The notes under the pieces were generated by a model. That model ran no database searches, was not told where the DNA came from, and saw nothing but the letters and a program-made list of their open reading frames with translations. The translations under genes were made by a program, and so were the position numbers. Shown here one piece after another: positions 30,541 to 38,000 of a stretch of DNA of 38,000 bases (positions are counted from its first letter, which is position 1; each line of letters begins with the position of its first letter). Origin of the DNA: UBA9732 sp963609725 (GTDB taxonomy: Bacteria; Spirochaetota; Spirochaetia; Sphaerochaetales; Sphaerochaetaceae); contig CAVDLI010000007.1 in the NCBI GenBank assembly GCA_963609725.1, positions 1 through 38,000 of the forward strand. Reading direction: 5' to 3'.

Positions 30541-32388
30541 ATGAAGAAAATCAATTTTATGTGCACAGCATTCAGAGACGGCTTCCAGTCAGTCTATGGT
30601 GCAAGAGTTTTCACAAAGGATTTCATGCCAGCAGTAGAAGCTGCACGCAAAGCAGGTATTACACACTTTGAAGCTGGTGGCGGAGCAAGATTTCAGTCAC
30701 TTTACTTCTATACGAATGAAGATGCTTTTGAGATGATGGACGAGTTCCGCAGAGTTGCAGGACCAGATGCAAATCTTCAAACTCTTTCAAGAGGTGTAAA
30801 CGTTGTTGGCCTTGATTCTCAACCAAGAGATATTATCAAACTTCATGCAGAAATGTTCAAAAAACATGGCATGACAACAATTAGAAATTTTGACGCACTC
30901 AATGACGTTGACAACCTCATTGATAGCGGAAAAGCAATTCATGATGCAGGTCTTAAACATGAAGTTACTGTTACAATGATGAGTCTTCCTCCAAAAACAA
31001 CTGGAGCACATGACCCAGATTTCTACGAAGGTGTTCTTCGTGGCATTCTTGATGCAGGAATTCCTTTTGACAGCGTTTGTTTCAAAGATGCTTCTGGAAC
31101 ATCAACTCCTGCAGTTGTTTATGAAACAATAAAGAGAGCAAGAAAACTTCTTGGTAAAGATGTAACAATTGTTATGCACAGCCATGATACAGCCGGTTGT
31201 TGCGTACAGCAGTACATGAGTGCCCTTGAAGCTGGCGCAAACCAACTTGACCTTTCTATGCAGCCAGTATCTGGAGGAACCTGCCAAGTTGATATTATTA
31301 CTATGTGGCACGCTCTTCGTGGTACAGAATATGATCTTGGTGTTGATATTCACGCAATTCAAAAAGCCGAGGCTGTTTTCCAAGAATGCATGAAAGACTA
31401 CTTCCTGCCACCAGAGGCAACAGCTGTCAATCCAAATATTCCATTCTTCCCTCTTCCCGGTGGCGCTCTTACAGCAAACACACAAATGCTTAGAGATAAT
31501 GGACTTATGGATAGATATCCAGAAATTGTTGAAGCAATGGGAGACACTGTTGCAAAAGGCGGTTTTGGAACATCTGTTACACCAGTTTCACAGTTCTACT
31601 TCCAACAAGCATTTAATAATGTAATTTATGGCCCATGGAAAAAGATTGCAGAAGGCTATGGCAAGATGGTTCTTGGTTACTTTGGAAAAACTCCAGTTGC
31701 TCCAGATCCAGAAGTCGTAAAAATTGCAGCAGAACAGCTTAAGAAAGAACCTACAACAAAGAAAGTTGTTGATATTAACGATGCAGATCCTACAAAGGGA
31801 CGCAAAGCTGCAATAAAAATGCTTGAAGATAATGGCGTTGCTGTCACTGAAGAAAACATCTTTATTGCTGCATCTTGTAAAGAAAAAGGTATCCTTTATC
31901 TTACAGGAAAATCAAAAGTCAACGGCGTAAGAAAGATTGATCCAAAAGAAGAAGCTGCAAAGAAAGCCGGCGAGTATACAGTAAATGTTAACGGCAAGGC
32001 TTATGGTGTAAAGCTTTCAAAAAATAGCGCAACAGTCAATGGCGTTTCATATCCTCTTAATCTTGAATTTGGAATTGATGAAAAAGCAATTGAAGAGTCT
32101 TCTGCTAGTGCACCAGTGCATGAAAGTGCCCCAGTTGTTCATGAAGCTCCAAAAGTAAGTGAAGTTCCTGCTGGCGGTCAAAAAGTCTTAGCACCAATGC
32201 CAGGTCTTGTACTTCGTCTTGAAGTTAAAGAAGGCCAAAAAGTAGAGAAAAACCAGCTTGTTATGGTTATGGAAGCTATGAAGATGGAAAACGAGCTTTA
32301 TGCTCCATGTGCAGGAACTATTGGAAAAATTTCAGTAGCACCTGGTCAGCAACTTGTAGCTGATGACCTTATTATGACAATTGTATAA
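30541..32388 (+). CDS. oadA: Oxaloacetate decarboxylase alpha subunit (carboxyltransferase, biotin carrier)
   Basis: Transfers CO2 from oxaloacetate to biotin; with OadB it drives Na+ export. 615 residues. The N-terminal barrel has FRDGFQSVYGARV (family RDAxQS, here RDGFQS), metal ligands in VMHSHDTAGCC and the lysine of CFKDASG. A PYC_OADA domain follows, then an Ala/Pro/Val-rich linker (about 520-545) and a biotinyl domain with EAMKMEN, K581 the biotin site. AAGGAG precedes the ATG. First residues lack the usual helix before TxFRD, which seems normal for this version. Pump enzymes of this kind are known in treponemes. Confidence 0.95.
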   Translation: MKKINFMCTAFRDGFQSVYGARVFTKDFMPAVEAARKAGITHFEAGGGARFQSLYFYTNEDAFEMMDEFRRVAGPDANLQTLSRGVNVVGLDSQPRDIIKLHAEMFKKHGMTTIRNFDALNDVDNLIDSGKAIHDAGLKHEVTVTMMSLPPKTTGAHDPDFYEGVLRGILDAGIPFDSVCFKDASGTSTPAVVYETIKRARKLLGKDVTIVMHSHDTAGCCVQQYMSALEAGANQLDLSMQPVSGGTCQVDIITMWHALRGTEYDLGVDIHAIQKAEAVFQECMKDYFLPPEATAVNPNIPFFPLPGGALTANTQMLRDNGLMDRYPEIVEAMGDTVAKGGFGTSVTPVSQFYFQQAFNNVIYGPWKKIAEGYGKMVLGYFGKTPVAPDPEVVKIAAEQLKKEPTTKKVVDINDADPTKGRKAAIKMLEDNGVAVTEENIFIAASCKEKGILYLTGKSKVNGVRKIDPKEEAAKKAGEYTVNVNGKAYGVKLSKNSATVNGVSYPLNLEFGIDEKAIEESSASAPVHESAPVVHEAPKVSEVPAGGQKVLAPMPGLVLRLEVKEGQKVEKNQLVMVMEAMKMENELYAPCAGTIGKISVAPGQQLVADDLIMTIV

Positions 32389-32399
32389 GGAGTCTTAGC

Positions 32400-33644
32400 A
32401 TGAGTGAATCATTATTGAATCTGTGGCAGTCAACTGGACTGTACGGTTTTGCAGGACTTAATGCTGAATCAGGCTTTAACATCCTAAACCTTGTTATGAT
32501 ACTTGTTGGACTTCTTCTTTTCTGGCTTGCCATAAAGAAGGGTTTTGAACCACTTTTGCTTATTCCAATTGGAATGGGATGTGTTTTAAGTAATATTCCA
32601 TTTGCATACATTGCAGGAACTGACCCATCACTTCCAGCAGGAGCACTTGGAGCTACAGGCTTTATTAAGATACTTTTTGATGCAGGTATTCAAAGTGGAT
32701 TATTCCCAGTACTTATATTTGTAGGTGTTGGAGCTATGACAGACTTTGGACCACTTATTGCAAATCCAAAGACACTCTTACTTGGTGCTGCAGCACAGCT
32801 TGGAATATTTGTAGCATTAATTGGAGCATTACTTGTAAGCTTTATACCTGGAATTAATTTTGACTTACATGCAGCAGCATCCATTGGAATTATTGGTGGT
32901 GCAGATGGTCCTACAGCAATATATGTTACAACACGTCTTGCAGAAGACCTCTTGGGACCTATTGCTGTTGCAGCATATTCTTATATGGCACTTGTTCCAG
33001 TTATTCAGCCACCTATTATGAAGGCTCTTACAACAGAAGAAGAACGTAAGATAAGAATGCAGCAGCTCAGACCAGTTAGCAAGACTGAGAAGATTATATT
33101 CCCAATTTCTGTTATCTTAGTTTGTGCAATACTTCTTCCAAGCTCAACACCTCTTATTGGTGCTCTTATGTTTGGAAACCTTCTTAAAGAAAGTGGATGT
33201 ACAGGACGTCTTGCTGATACAGCAAGTAATGCTATGATGAATACAGTTACTATCTTCTTGGGACTTTCAGTTGGTTCAAAGATGGAAGCATCAAAGTTCT
33301 TACAGCTTAATACTCTTGGAATTCTTCTTTTGGGAGCAATTGCATTTAGCTTTGGAACTGCTGGTGGTGTTCTTATAGCAAAACTTATGAACAAGCTTGA
33401 TCCTAAGCATCCTGTAAACCCACTTATTGGAAGTGCTGGAGTATCTGCTGTACCAATGGCAGCTAGAGTTTCAAGTAAAGTAGGTCAAGAAGCAGACCCA
33501 CAGAACTTCCTTCTCATGCACGCTATGGGACCAAACGTCTCTGGTGTTATTGGAAGTGCTGTTGTAGCAGGTGTTCTTCTTGCTTGTGTTCCTATCATGG
33601 AACCTCTCATTAACGGTGTAAGACCTGTCTTGGCTTTACTGTAA
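32400..33644 (+). CDS. oadB: Oxaloacetate decarboxylase beta subunit (Na+ pump)
   Basis: Integral membrane subunit that decarboxylates carboxybiotin and exports two Na+. 414 residues with about nine to eleven helices. The conserved GIIGGADGPTAIYVTTRLA contains the essential aspartate, and GRLADTASNAMMNTVTIFLGLSVGS the Asn/Ser Na+ site region. Eleven bases after oadA, with AAGGAG before the ATG. An inverted repeat made of the dispersed palindrome follows the stop (33652-33693). Confidence 0.95.
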   Translation: MSESLLNLWQSTGLYGFAGLNAESGFNILNLVMILVGLLLFWLAIKKGFEPLLLIPIGMGCVLSNIPFAYIAGTDPSLPAGALGATGFIKILFDAGIQSGLFPVLIFVGVGAMTDFGPLIANPKTLLLGAAAQLGIFVALIGALLVSFIPGINFDLHAAASIGIIGGADGPTAIYVTTRLAEDLLGPIAVAAYSYMALVPVIQPPIMKALTTEEERKIRMQQLRPVSKTEKIIFPISVILVCAILLPSSTPLIGALMFGNLLKESGCTGRLADTASNAMMNTVTIFLGLSVGSKMEASKFLQLNTLGILLLGAIAFSFGTAGGVLIAKLMNKLDPKHPVNPLIGSAGVSAVPMAARVSSKVGQEADPQNFLLMHAMGPNVSGVIGSAVVAGVLLACVPIMEPLINGVRPVLALL

Positions 33645-33651
33645 TTAAGAA

Positions 33652-33693
33652 GTTTTTGCAAAACTGCCTTCATTGAGCATGTTTTGCAAAAAC
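33652..33693. repeat. 13-bp inverted repeat GTTTTTGCAAAAC after oadB
   Basis: GTTTTTGCAAAAC (33652-33664) pairs with GTTTTGCAAAAAC (33681-33693), with a 16-base loop. Each arm is itself a near-palindrome of the dispersed family. It could act as the operon terminator though no T-run follows. Confidence 0.6.
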
Positions 33694-33797
33694 ATATTGA
33701 AAGTACAAATTTGTACAAATTAGTTAAGAATTAGTAAAGATTTTTATTGTTTTTTTGTGTTTTAGTGGTAAGCTTTATTTATGGAATTAATTTTCCT

Positions 33798-33823
33798 AAT
33801 AAGTGTAGCAATAAGTGTATAAT
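33798..33823 (+). promoter_or_regulatory. Candidate promoter with 12-bp direct repeat upstream of the GGT-like gene
   Basis: AATAAGTGTA is repeated at 33798 and 33810, running into TATAAT (33818-33823). No clear -35, so an activator-dependent promoter is possible. The leader would be about 90 bases. Confidence 0.35.
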
Positions 33824-33919
33824 CGTGTTTATTTTTGATCTGATTGTTAGTGTCTTAGTTTTTCAAGTGTAAAAGTACAGATCTCTGAAGGGAAAAATTG
33901 CAATAAAGGAGGAGTTTCC

Positions 33920-35710
33920 ATGAAAAAAGTTGCAATCGCTTTGGTCCTCGTTCTTTTCTCATTGGTCACTGTTTTTGCACAGGGCGCAATCGAGGAAGCA
34001 AACAATGAGGGTTATAATGAAGGATATCAAGTAGGTTGGGATGAAGCAAAGAGTGACATTCCTTACTCGATGAACCCAGGTGTTATGAATGGTCATACAA
34101 GACCAGCTGTTAGTGGACAAGCAGTTGTTCATGCAGGAAGCCCAGAAGCAGCAGCTGCAGGTTATGCAGTTCTTGTTAACGGTGGAAACGCATTTGATGC
34201 AGCTATGGCTACAGCAGCAGCACAGACATTCTCAGAAACAATGATGACAAGCATCTTTGGTGGAGATGCAGAAATCATTATTTATGATGCCAAGACAAAA
34301 GAAGTAAAAGTTTACAATGGAACAGGTTGGGCTCCAAAGAATGCAACAATTGACTTCTATCTTGAAATGGCTGGTTTCCCAGCATACGGCATCTACTCAA
34401 TGGAAATTCCTGGCGAGTGGTCTGGTTGGATGACATTGTTGAATGATTATGGTTCGATGGAACTTTCTGATATTTTTGCTCCAGTTATCAGCTTGGCAGA
34501 AAACGGAATGATTTGTAACGAATTCCTCCACGGAACACTCAGCTACCTTGCATCAACAGGAAACGATGCTGCAAAGGCTGTTTTTGATCCAGATATGGAA
34601 TTGGGTGACAAAGTTGTTAACCAAGATTATGCAAACTTACTCAAGTTAATGGGAGAGGTTGCTGAAGGTAAGAATTACAAGGCTGCAGAAGATTACTTCT
34701 ACAGAGGCCCAATTGCTGAGAGAATTGTAGAGTGGAACAATGAACTTGGTGGATTATTCTCAATTGAAGACTTCAATGAATATCATGCTGAGATTCAGAC
34801 TCCTATTACTACTAACTATCGTGGTTATGATGTATATTGCTGCCCAGCAAACTGCCAAGGCCCAACTTTGATTGAGGCTCTTAATATTCTTGAGAACTTT
34901 GATCTTTCATCAATGGAGCATAACAGTGCAGAGTATATCAACATTGTTGTTCAAGCTCTTAACATTGCAATCAATGATAGAAACAAGTATCTTGGAGACC
35001 CAAGATTCACAGATATTCCAACAGCTCCATGGACAAAAGAATATGCAGCAGAAATGGCTAAACTCATTGATACAGAGAAAGCTATGAGCGAAATTCCTAG
35101 TTTTGATGCTGATAAGTTTGAAGATTACAACACAAAGGGACCAGATACAACATTCATGGCTGTCGTGGATGCAGAAGGTAACATGTGTATCGTAACTCAC
35201 TCAATCAACTACTACTATGGTTCAGGTCTTATGGTTGATGGTCTTGGTTTCTTCATGAATGACAGAATTCAAAACTTCTCTCTTGACGAAGAGCACCAGA
35301 ACTGCCTTGCTGCTCACAAGAGACCAATGCAGACAATCACTCCTTCTATTGGCCTTAAAGATGGCGAGCCAGCATTCTTCGTTGGAACACCTAATGCTAA
35401 CAACCAAGAGCAGACGAAGCTTCAAGTTCTTCTTAACTACATTGAGTTTGGTTACAGACCACAAGAAGCTGTTGAGCACCCAAGATTTACAACAGGACAT
35501 GCTCCTGCATTTGGAAAAGACGGATACAATCCTGGCGCACTTACACTCATGAATGCTTTTGGTACACGCCAGAATGCAAAACTTGAGGAAATGGGATATA
35601 AGATTAGCTACACAGCTAACACAGGTTCTCTTGGATTTGGTATCTATGAGAATGGTATGTGGACAGTTGGAGCTGACCCAACAAGAAACGCTTATTCAGT
35701 TGGTCTTTGA
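33920..35710 (+). CDS. Secreted gamma-glutamyltransferase-like Ntn hydrolase
   Basis: The family splits into two chains and cleaves or transfers gamma-glutamyl groups. 596 residues with signal peptide MKKVAIALVLVLFSLVTVFA (cleavage likely after A20-Q21, as FAQG). Large-subunit marks are HAGSPEAAAAGYAVLVNGGNAFDAAMA; the cleavage site is GPDTTFMAVVD with catalytic T410. The usual TTH has phenylalanine (F412) for histidine, and the SGxxG-type lid reads GSGLMVDGLGFFMNDRI. GTPNANNQEQTKLQVLLNYIEFG matches the binding pocket region. AGGAGGAG precedes the ATG; a TATAAT at 33818-33823 is the best -10. A strong terminator follows. Could be a cephalosporin-acylase-like or other acylase relative rather than true GGT. 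Confidence 0.88.
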   Translation: MKKVAIALVLVLFSLVTVFAQGAIEEANNEGYNEGYQVGWDEAKSDIPYSMNPGVMNGHTRPAVSGQAVVHAGSPEAAAAGYAVLVNGGNAFDAAMATAAAQTFSETMMTSIFGGDAEIIIYDAKTKEVKVYNGTGWAPKNATIDFYLEMAGFPAYGIYSMEIPGEWSGWMTLLNDYGSMELSDIFAPVISLAENGMICNEFLHGTLSYLASTGNDAAKAVFDPDMELGDKVVNQDYANLLKLMGEVAEGKNYKAAEDYFYRGPIAERIVEWNNELGGLFSIEDFNEYHAEIQTPITTNYRGYDVYCCPANCQGPTLIEALNILENFDLSSMEHNSAEYINIVVQALNIAINDRNKYLGDPRFTDIPTAPWTKEYAAEMAKLIDTEKAMSEIPSFDADKFEDYNTKGPDTTFMAVVDAEGNMCIVTHSINYYYGSGLMVDGLGFFMNDRIQNFSLDEEHQNCLAAHKRPMQTITPSIGLKDGEPAFFVGTPNANNQEQTKLQVLLNYIEFGYRPQEAVEHPRFTTGHAPAFGKDGYNPGALTLMNAFGTRQNAKLEEMGYKISYTANTGSLGFGIYENGMWTVGADPTRNAYSVGL

Positions 35711-35733
35711 TTTTTTCAAATTCCATTACACAG

Positions 35734-35772
35734 CTGCTGTGTGGAGGGCAACCTCTGCATGGCAGTTTTTTT
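35734..35772 (+). terminator. Intrinsic terminator of the GGT-like gene
   Basis: A 14-bp stem with four G-U pairs (CTGCTGTGTGGAGG with CCTCTGCATGGCAG), the GNRA loop GCAA and a run of seven T. Confidence 0.92.
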
Positions 35773-35888
35773 ATACAGTAATGACGTTTGTATAATGAGG
35801 TCATACGTGTAGCAATGTTATGCGCGCGGTAGGGTTATACGTACTGCACAATTTGGAGAGTACTTGAAAACAGAGAACCATTAAGCTT

Positions 35889-35940
35889 ATTTTGCAAAAG
35901 CAGTGGAGAATTTATATTGATGGAGATTTTTGCAAAAACT
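35889..35940. repeat. Two dispersed-palindrome half copies
   Basis: ATTTTGCAAAAG (35889-35900) and GGAGATTTTTGCAAAAACT (35922-35940). They lie just before a TATAAT (35969-35974) that probably serves the ORF6N gene. Confidence 0.6.
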
Positions 35941-36013
35941 ATTTGTTTCATGACTTAAAGAAACACATTATAATAATGACGAATGCATAAAGCCACGAAC
36001 AGGAGATACTATT

Positions 36014-37054
36014 GTGTCAGACGAATCTAAAGAAATTGCCATTGTTGAAGAACACACTATTCGCGATAAGATTTATGAAGTTCGTGGCATGAAGGTCATG
36101 CTGGACTTTGAACTGGCTGAAATTTATGGATATAGTACAACAGCATTCAACCAACAGGTTAAAAACAATGCAGAAAAGTTTGAGGGAGATGATTTTAGCT
36201 TTTATCTTACTCCAGAAGAATTCAAAATCTTGATATCAAAAAATTTGACATCAAGTTGGGGAGGCAGAAGAAAACCACCAAGAGCTTTTACGGAATCAGG
36301 AATCTACATGTTAATGACCGTTCTTCGTGGCAATCTTGCAATAGCTCAAAGCCGTGCTCTTATCCGCACCTTTAGAGCAATGAAGGATTACATAGTAGAA
36401 AACCAAGGACTTGTAGGGCAGCAGGAATATCTAAGGCTTTCTATGCAAGTAACAGAAAGCATTAAGGAAAACATCAAAATGCGTCGTGATTTGGAAAACC
36501 TTACAGACGATATGAAAGGTGTTTTAGATAAACTCAGTGATGTAGTTCTAAAGTCTGAAATCTCTCCCATCCTACTTGAAATGGGAAAACCTGAAGACAA
36601 ACGAGAATATCTTTTCCTTAATGGCCAACCAATGAAGGCCGTTGATGCTTACATATCTATATACGGCATGGCAAAAAAGACAATCCATGTAGTAGATGAC
36701 TATGTCAATCCTAAAACGCTTCATCTGTTTCAGGGGGCAAAAAACGGTGTTACAATTACTTTAATAACCGATAATAAAGGAAGTTACCTGAGAGAAAGTG
36801 ACCTGCTAGACTTCCAAAATGAATTTCCTCAAAATCCACTGAACATACTACAATCAAATAATATGTCTCACGATAGATTCATAGTCTTAGATTATGGAAC
36901 AAAAAGTGAAAGGGCTTTTCATTGTGGAGCTTCTTCTAAGGATGCTGGATATAGAGCAACAGCAATCATTGAATTCAAAGATAGTCAAATCAAGAACGCA
37001 CTTAGCCAATTATTAAGAACAATGCTGTCAAATCCCACATTAGTATTAAAGTAA
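36014..37054 (+). CDS. ORF6N-domain protein with C-terminal PLD-like domain
   Basis: Residues about 15-110 form an ORF6N DNA-binding domain (KIYEVRGMKVMLDFELAEIYGY, then FSFYLTPEEFKIL and PRAFTESGIYMLMTVLRG), common in phage and mobile regions. A coiled coil covers about 125-190. The C-terminal part (about 205-346) resembles PLD-type folds: VDAYISIYGMAKKTIHVVDD, then ITLITDN, then SHDRFIVLDYG, where H-D-R stands in place of HxK, and FHCGASSKDAG. Start is GTG, eight bases after AGGAG. It is probably a nuclease or regulator of an accessory, maybe defence-related, module; that is inference. It stands alone, next to a DUF2130 gene on the other strand. Confidence 0.85.
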   Translation: MSDESKEIAIVEEHTIRDKIYEVRGMKVMLDFELAEIYGYSTTAFNQQVKNNAEKFEGDDFSFYLTPEEFKILISKNLTSSWGGRRKPPRAFTESGIYMLMTVLRGNLAIAQSRALIRTFRAMKDYIVENQGLVGQQEYLRLSMQVTESIKENIKMRRDLENLTDDMKGVLDKLSDVVLKSEISPILLEMGKPEDKREYLFLNGQPMKAVDAYISIYGMAKKTIHVVDDYVNPKTLHLFQGAKNGVTITLITDNKGSYLRESDLLDFQNEFPQNPLNILQSNNMSHDRFIVLDYGTKSERAFHCGASSKDAGYRATAIIEFKDSQIKNALSQLLRTMLSNPTLVLK

Positions 37055-37133
37055 ACAAGTTGCTAGATAATTCAGAGACTGTTGCAAATAACTAATCTGC
37101 AAAGTCTTAAAAACTCTTGCGTCAAGGGGAAAG

Positions 37134-37178
37134 CGCCCCGCATGGGGCGGGAAAAATTAATATTCTTAAAAAAGAATA
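37134..37178. other. GC-rich hairpin CGCCCC-GCAT-GGGGCG and AT hairpin
   Basis: CGCCCC (37134-37139) pairs with GGGGCG (37144-37149), unusually GC-rich for this DNA. TATTCTT-AAAA-AAGAATA follows at 37161-37178. No T-run follows the first stem, so it is not a standard terminator. Confidence 0.5.
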
Positions 37179-37190
37179 AGGTTTAAATAC

Positions 37191-37226
37191 AAAAAAATGG
37201 CAGGCCAATATAACTTGGACTGCCAT
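37191..37226 (-). terminator. Intrinsic terminator of the DUF2130 gene
   Basis: On the minus strand ATGGCAGTCCA pairs with TGGCCTGCCAT (one mismatch), 8-base loop, then seven T. It stands 26 bases after the stop codon. Confidence 0.88.
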
Positions 37227-37251
37227 CATCAAATTCTTTTTGATGTAAAAA

Positions 37252-38000
37252 TTACTCTTCGTTGTTTTGATTTTTCACTTCTTCAAACATTAACTGCATT
37301 GTAGGGTTGTCCTTTACAAGTTTCTTGATTGTAAGACCTTCTGCTTTTTGGTTTGCAATCCTAAGCTGGTTTTGTGATCCTAAAAGATTCTCTTTAATTT
37401 TTTTGAACAATTCTATTGCCTTATCTATTTGACTAATTGCAGTTTCAAACTTGCTTTGAGCTAATCCATAATTTCTGTCAAAGGAAGCCTTAAAAAGCTC
37501 TAGATTGTTCTCAAAGTTTGTTATGTCAATATTTTGAGCCTTCACGAGAGAAAGTTCCTTTTTGTACTCCAGCGCCTTTAGAGATACATTACGTAAAACC
37601 GATATTAAAGGAATAAAAAATTGAGGCCTAATGACATACATCTTTGGAAATCTATGAGAAACATCAACAATGCCTCCGTTATATAAATCATTATCAGGCT
37701 CCAACGTAGTTACAAGAACAGCATATTCACAACCTTTTTGGTTCCTATCTTTGTCTAGTTTGGCAAAAAAGTCTTCATTTTTGTGCTTCTTTTCAGTGTT
37801 TTCTGCCTCATTTTTCATTTCAAACATTATAGAAACAAGCTCAATATCTCCATCAAAGTCTCTAAAAATAAAATCACCTTTAGAGCCATTACTTGCATCG
37901 TTATCTTTCTCAAAATAGGCCTTTGGAAAAGCAACTGATCTAATCTTATCAAACTCGTTATGGCAGAACACTTCAAGACTTTCACCAATGGCTTTGGTAG
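37252..38000 (-). CDS. DUF2130 (RmuC-like, PD-(D/E)xK-type) protein, C-terminal part, cut by window edge
   Basis: The frame is open to the window edge: upstream of the first internal ATG (37971) it continues TKAIGESLEVFCHNEF, so the start is outside. Visible are EVFCHNEFDKIRSVAFPKAYFEKDND, VSIMFEMKNEAENTEKKHKN with the ExK motif of the nuclease fold, and CEYAVLVTTLE, typical of DUF2130. The last third is a long coiled coil (about 155-215 of the visible part). DUF2130 proteins are relatives of RmuC and are often carried in accessory regions; function is unknown. A terminator follows. Confidence 0.9.
   Translation of the reverse strand, partial: TKAIGESLEVFCHNEFDKIRSVAFPKAYFEKDNDASNGSKGDFIFRDFDGDIELVSIMFEMKNEAENTEKKHKNEDFFAKLDKDRNQKGCEYAVLVTTLEPDNDLYNGGIVDVSHRFPKMYVIRPQFFIPLISVLRNVSLKALEYKKELSLVKAQNIDITNFENNLELFKASFDRNYGLAQSKFETAISQIDKAIELFKKIKENLLGSQNQLRIANQKAEGLTIKKLVKDNPTMQLMFEEVKNQNNEE

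Overview
The window looks like a chromosomal piece of a Treponema-type spirochaete. It is AT-rich. It carries an archaeal-type two-subunit PheRS, a spirochaete/mitochondrial-like EF-G (P-loop AHIDSGKTT), a CarD-IspD-IspF operon, a sodium-pump oxaloacetate decarboxylase (OadG-OadA-OadB) and a conserved but uncharacterised 184-residue protein whose sequence style I associate with spirochaetes. MalQ, a GH36 alpha-galactosidase and a PDH-type E1 suggest a host-associated sugar fermenter. The species cannot be named from sequence reading alone.

Positions 1-5800 are an accessory region. They hold the right end of an IS3-family element, a minus-strand cassette around ADP-ribose (macro domain with HTH, VWA protein, ADP-ribosylglycohydrolase), a small orphan ORF, a Schlafen/AlbA-type ATP-binding pseudogene broken by one in-frame stop, an AAA+ DUF4143 ATPase whose promoter lies between two copies of a palindromic iteron, an IS21-like left-end remnant, and a degenerate ~100-bp repeat that runs into the 3' end of ispF.

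Positions 5800-20200 are core. carD-ispD-ispF reads leftward from an apparently leaderless promoter, with malQ divergent. A strong bidirectional terminator separates malQ from a P-loop ATPase gene and fusA, both read leftward. pheS-pheT and the E1 alpha-beta pair read rightward, with a 9-bp tandem repeat directly before the E1-alpha start codon. An AlaX-type editing protein diverges from the spirochaete unknown.

Positions 20200-30100 contain mgtE, a DUF6198/YczE-like membrane protein, tRNA-Cys(GCA), a GH36 alpha-galactosidase, a MATE transporter, a NUDIX hydrolase and an Mrp/NBP35 ATPase. The gaps are unusually long and filled with degenerate minisatellites and a dispersed palindrome, GAGGTTTTTGCAAAAACCTC, found whole or in halves at about ten sites.

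Positions 30100-38000 contain oadG-oadA-oadB, a secreted gamma-glutamyltransferase-like Ntn hydrolase with a clear terminator, an ORF6N plus PLD-like protein, and the C-terminal part of a DUF2130 (RmuC-like) nuclease-fold protein that runs off the edge.

The most interesting material is the ADP-ribose cassette with its candidate operator, the iteron-bracketed promoter, the related in-frame low-complexity insertions in the neighbouring ispD and malQ genes, the 9-bp repeat before the E1 operon, and the dispersed palindrome.
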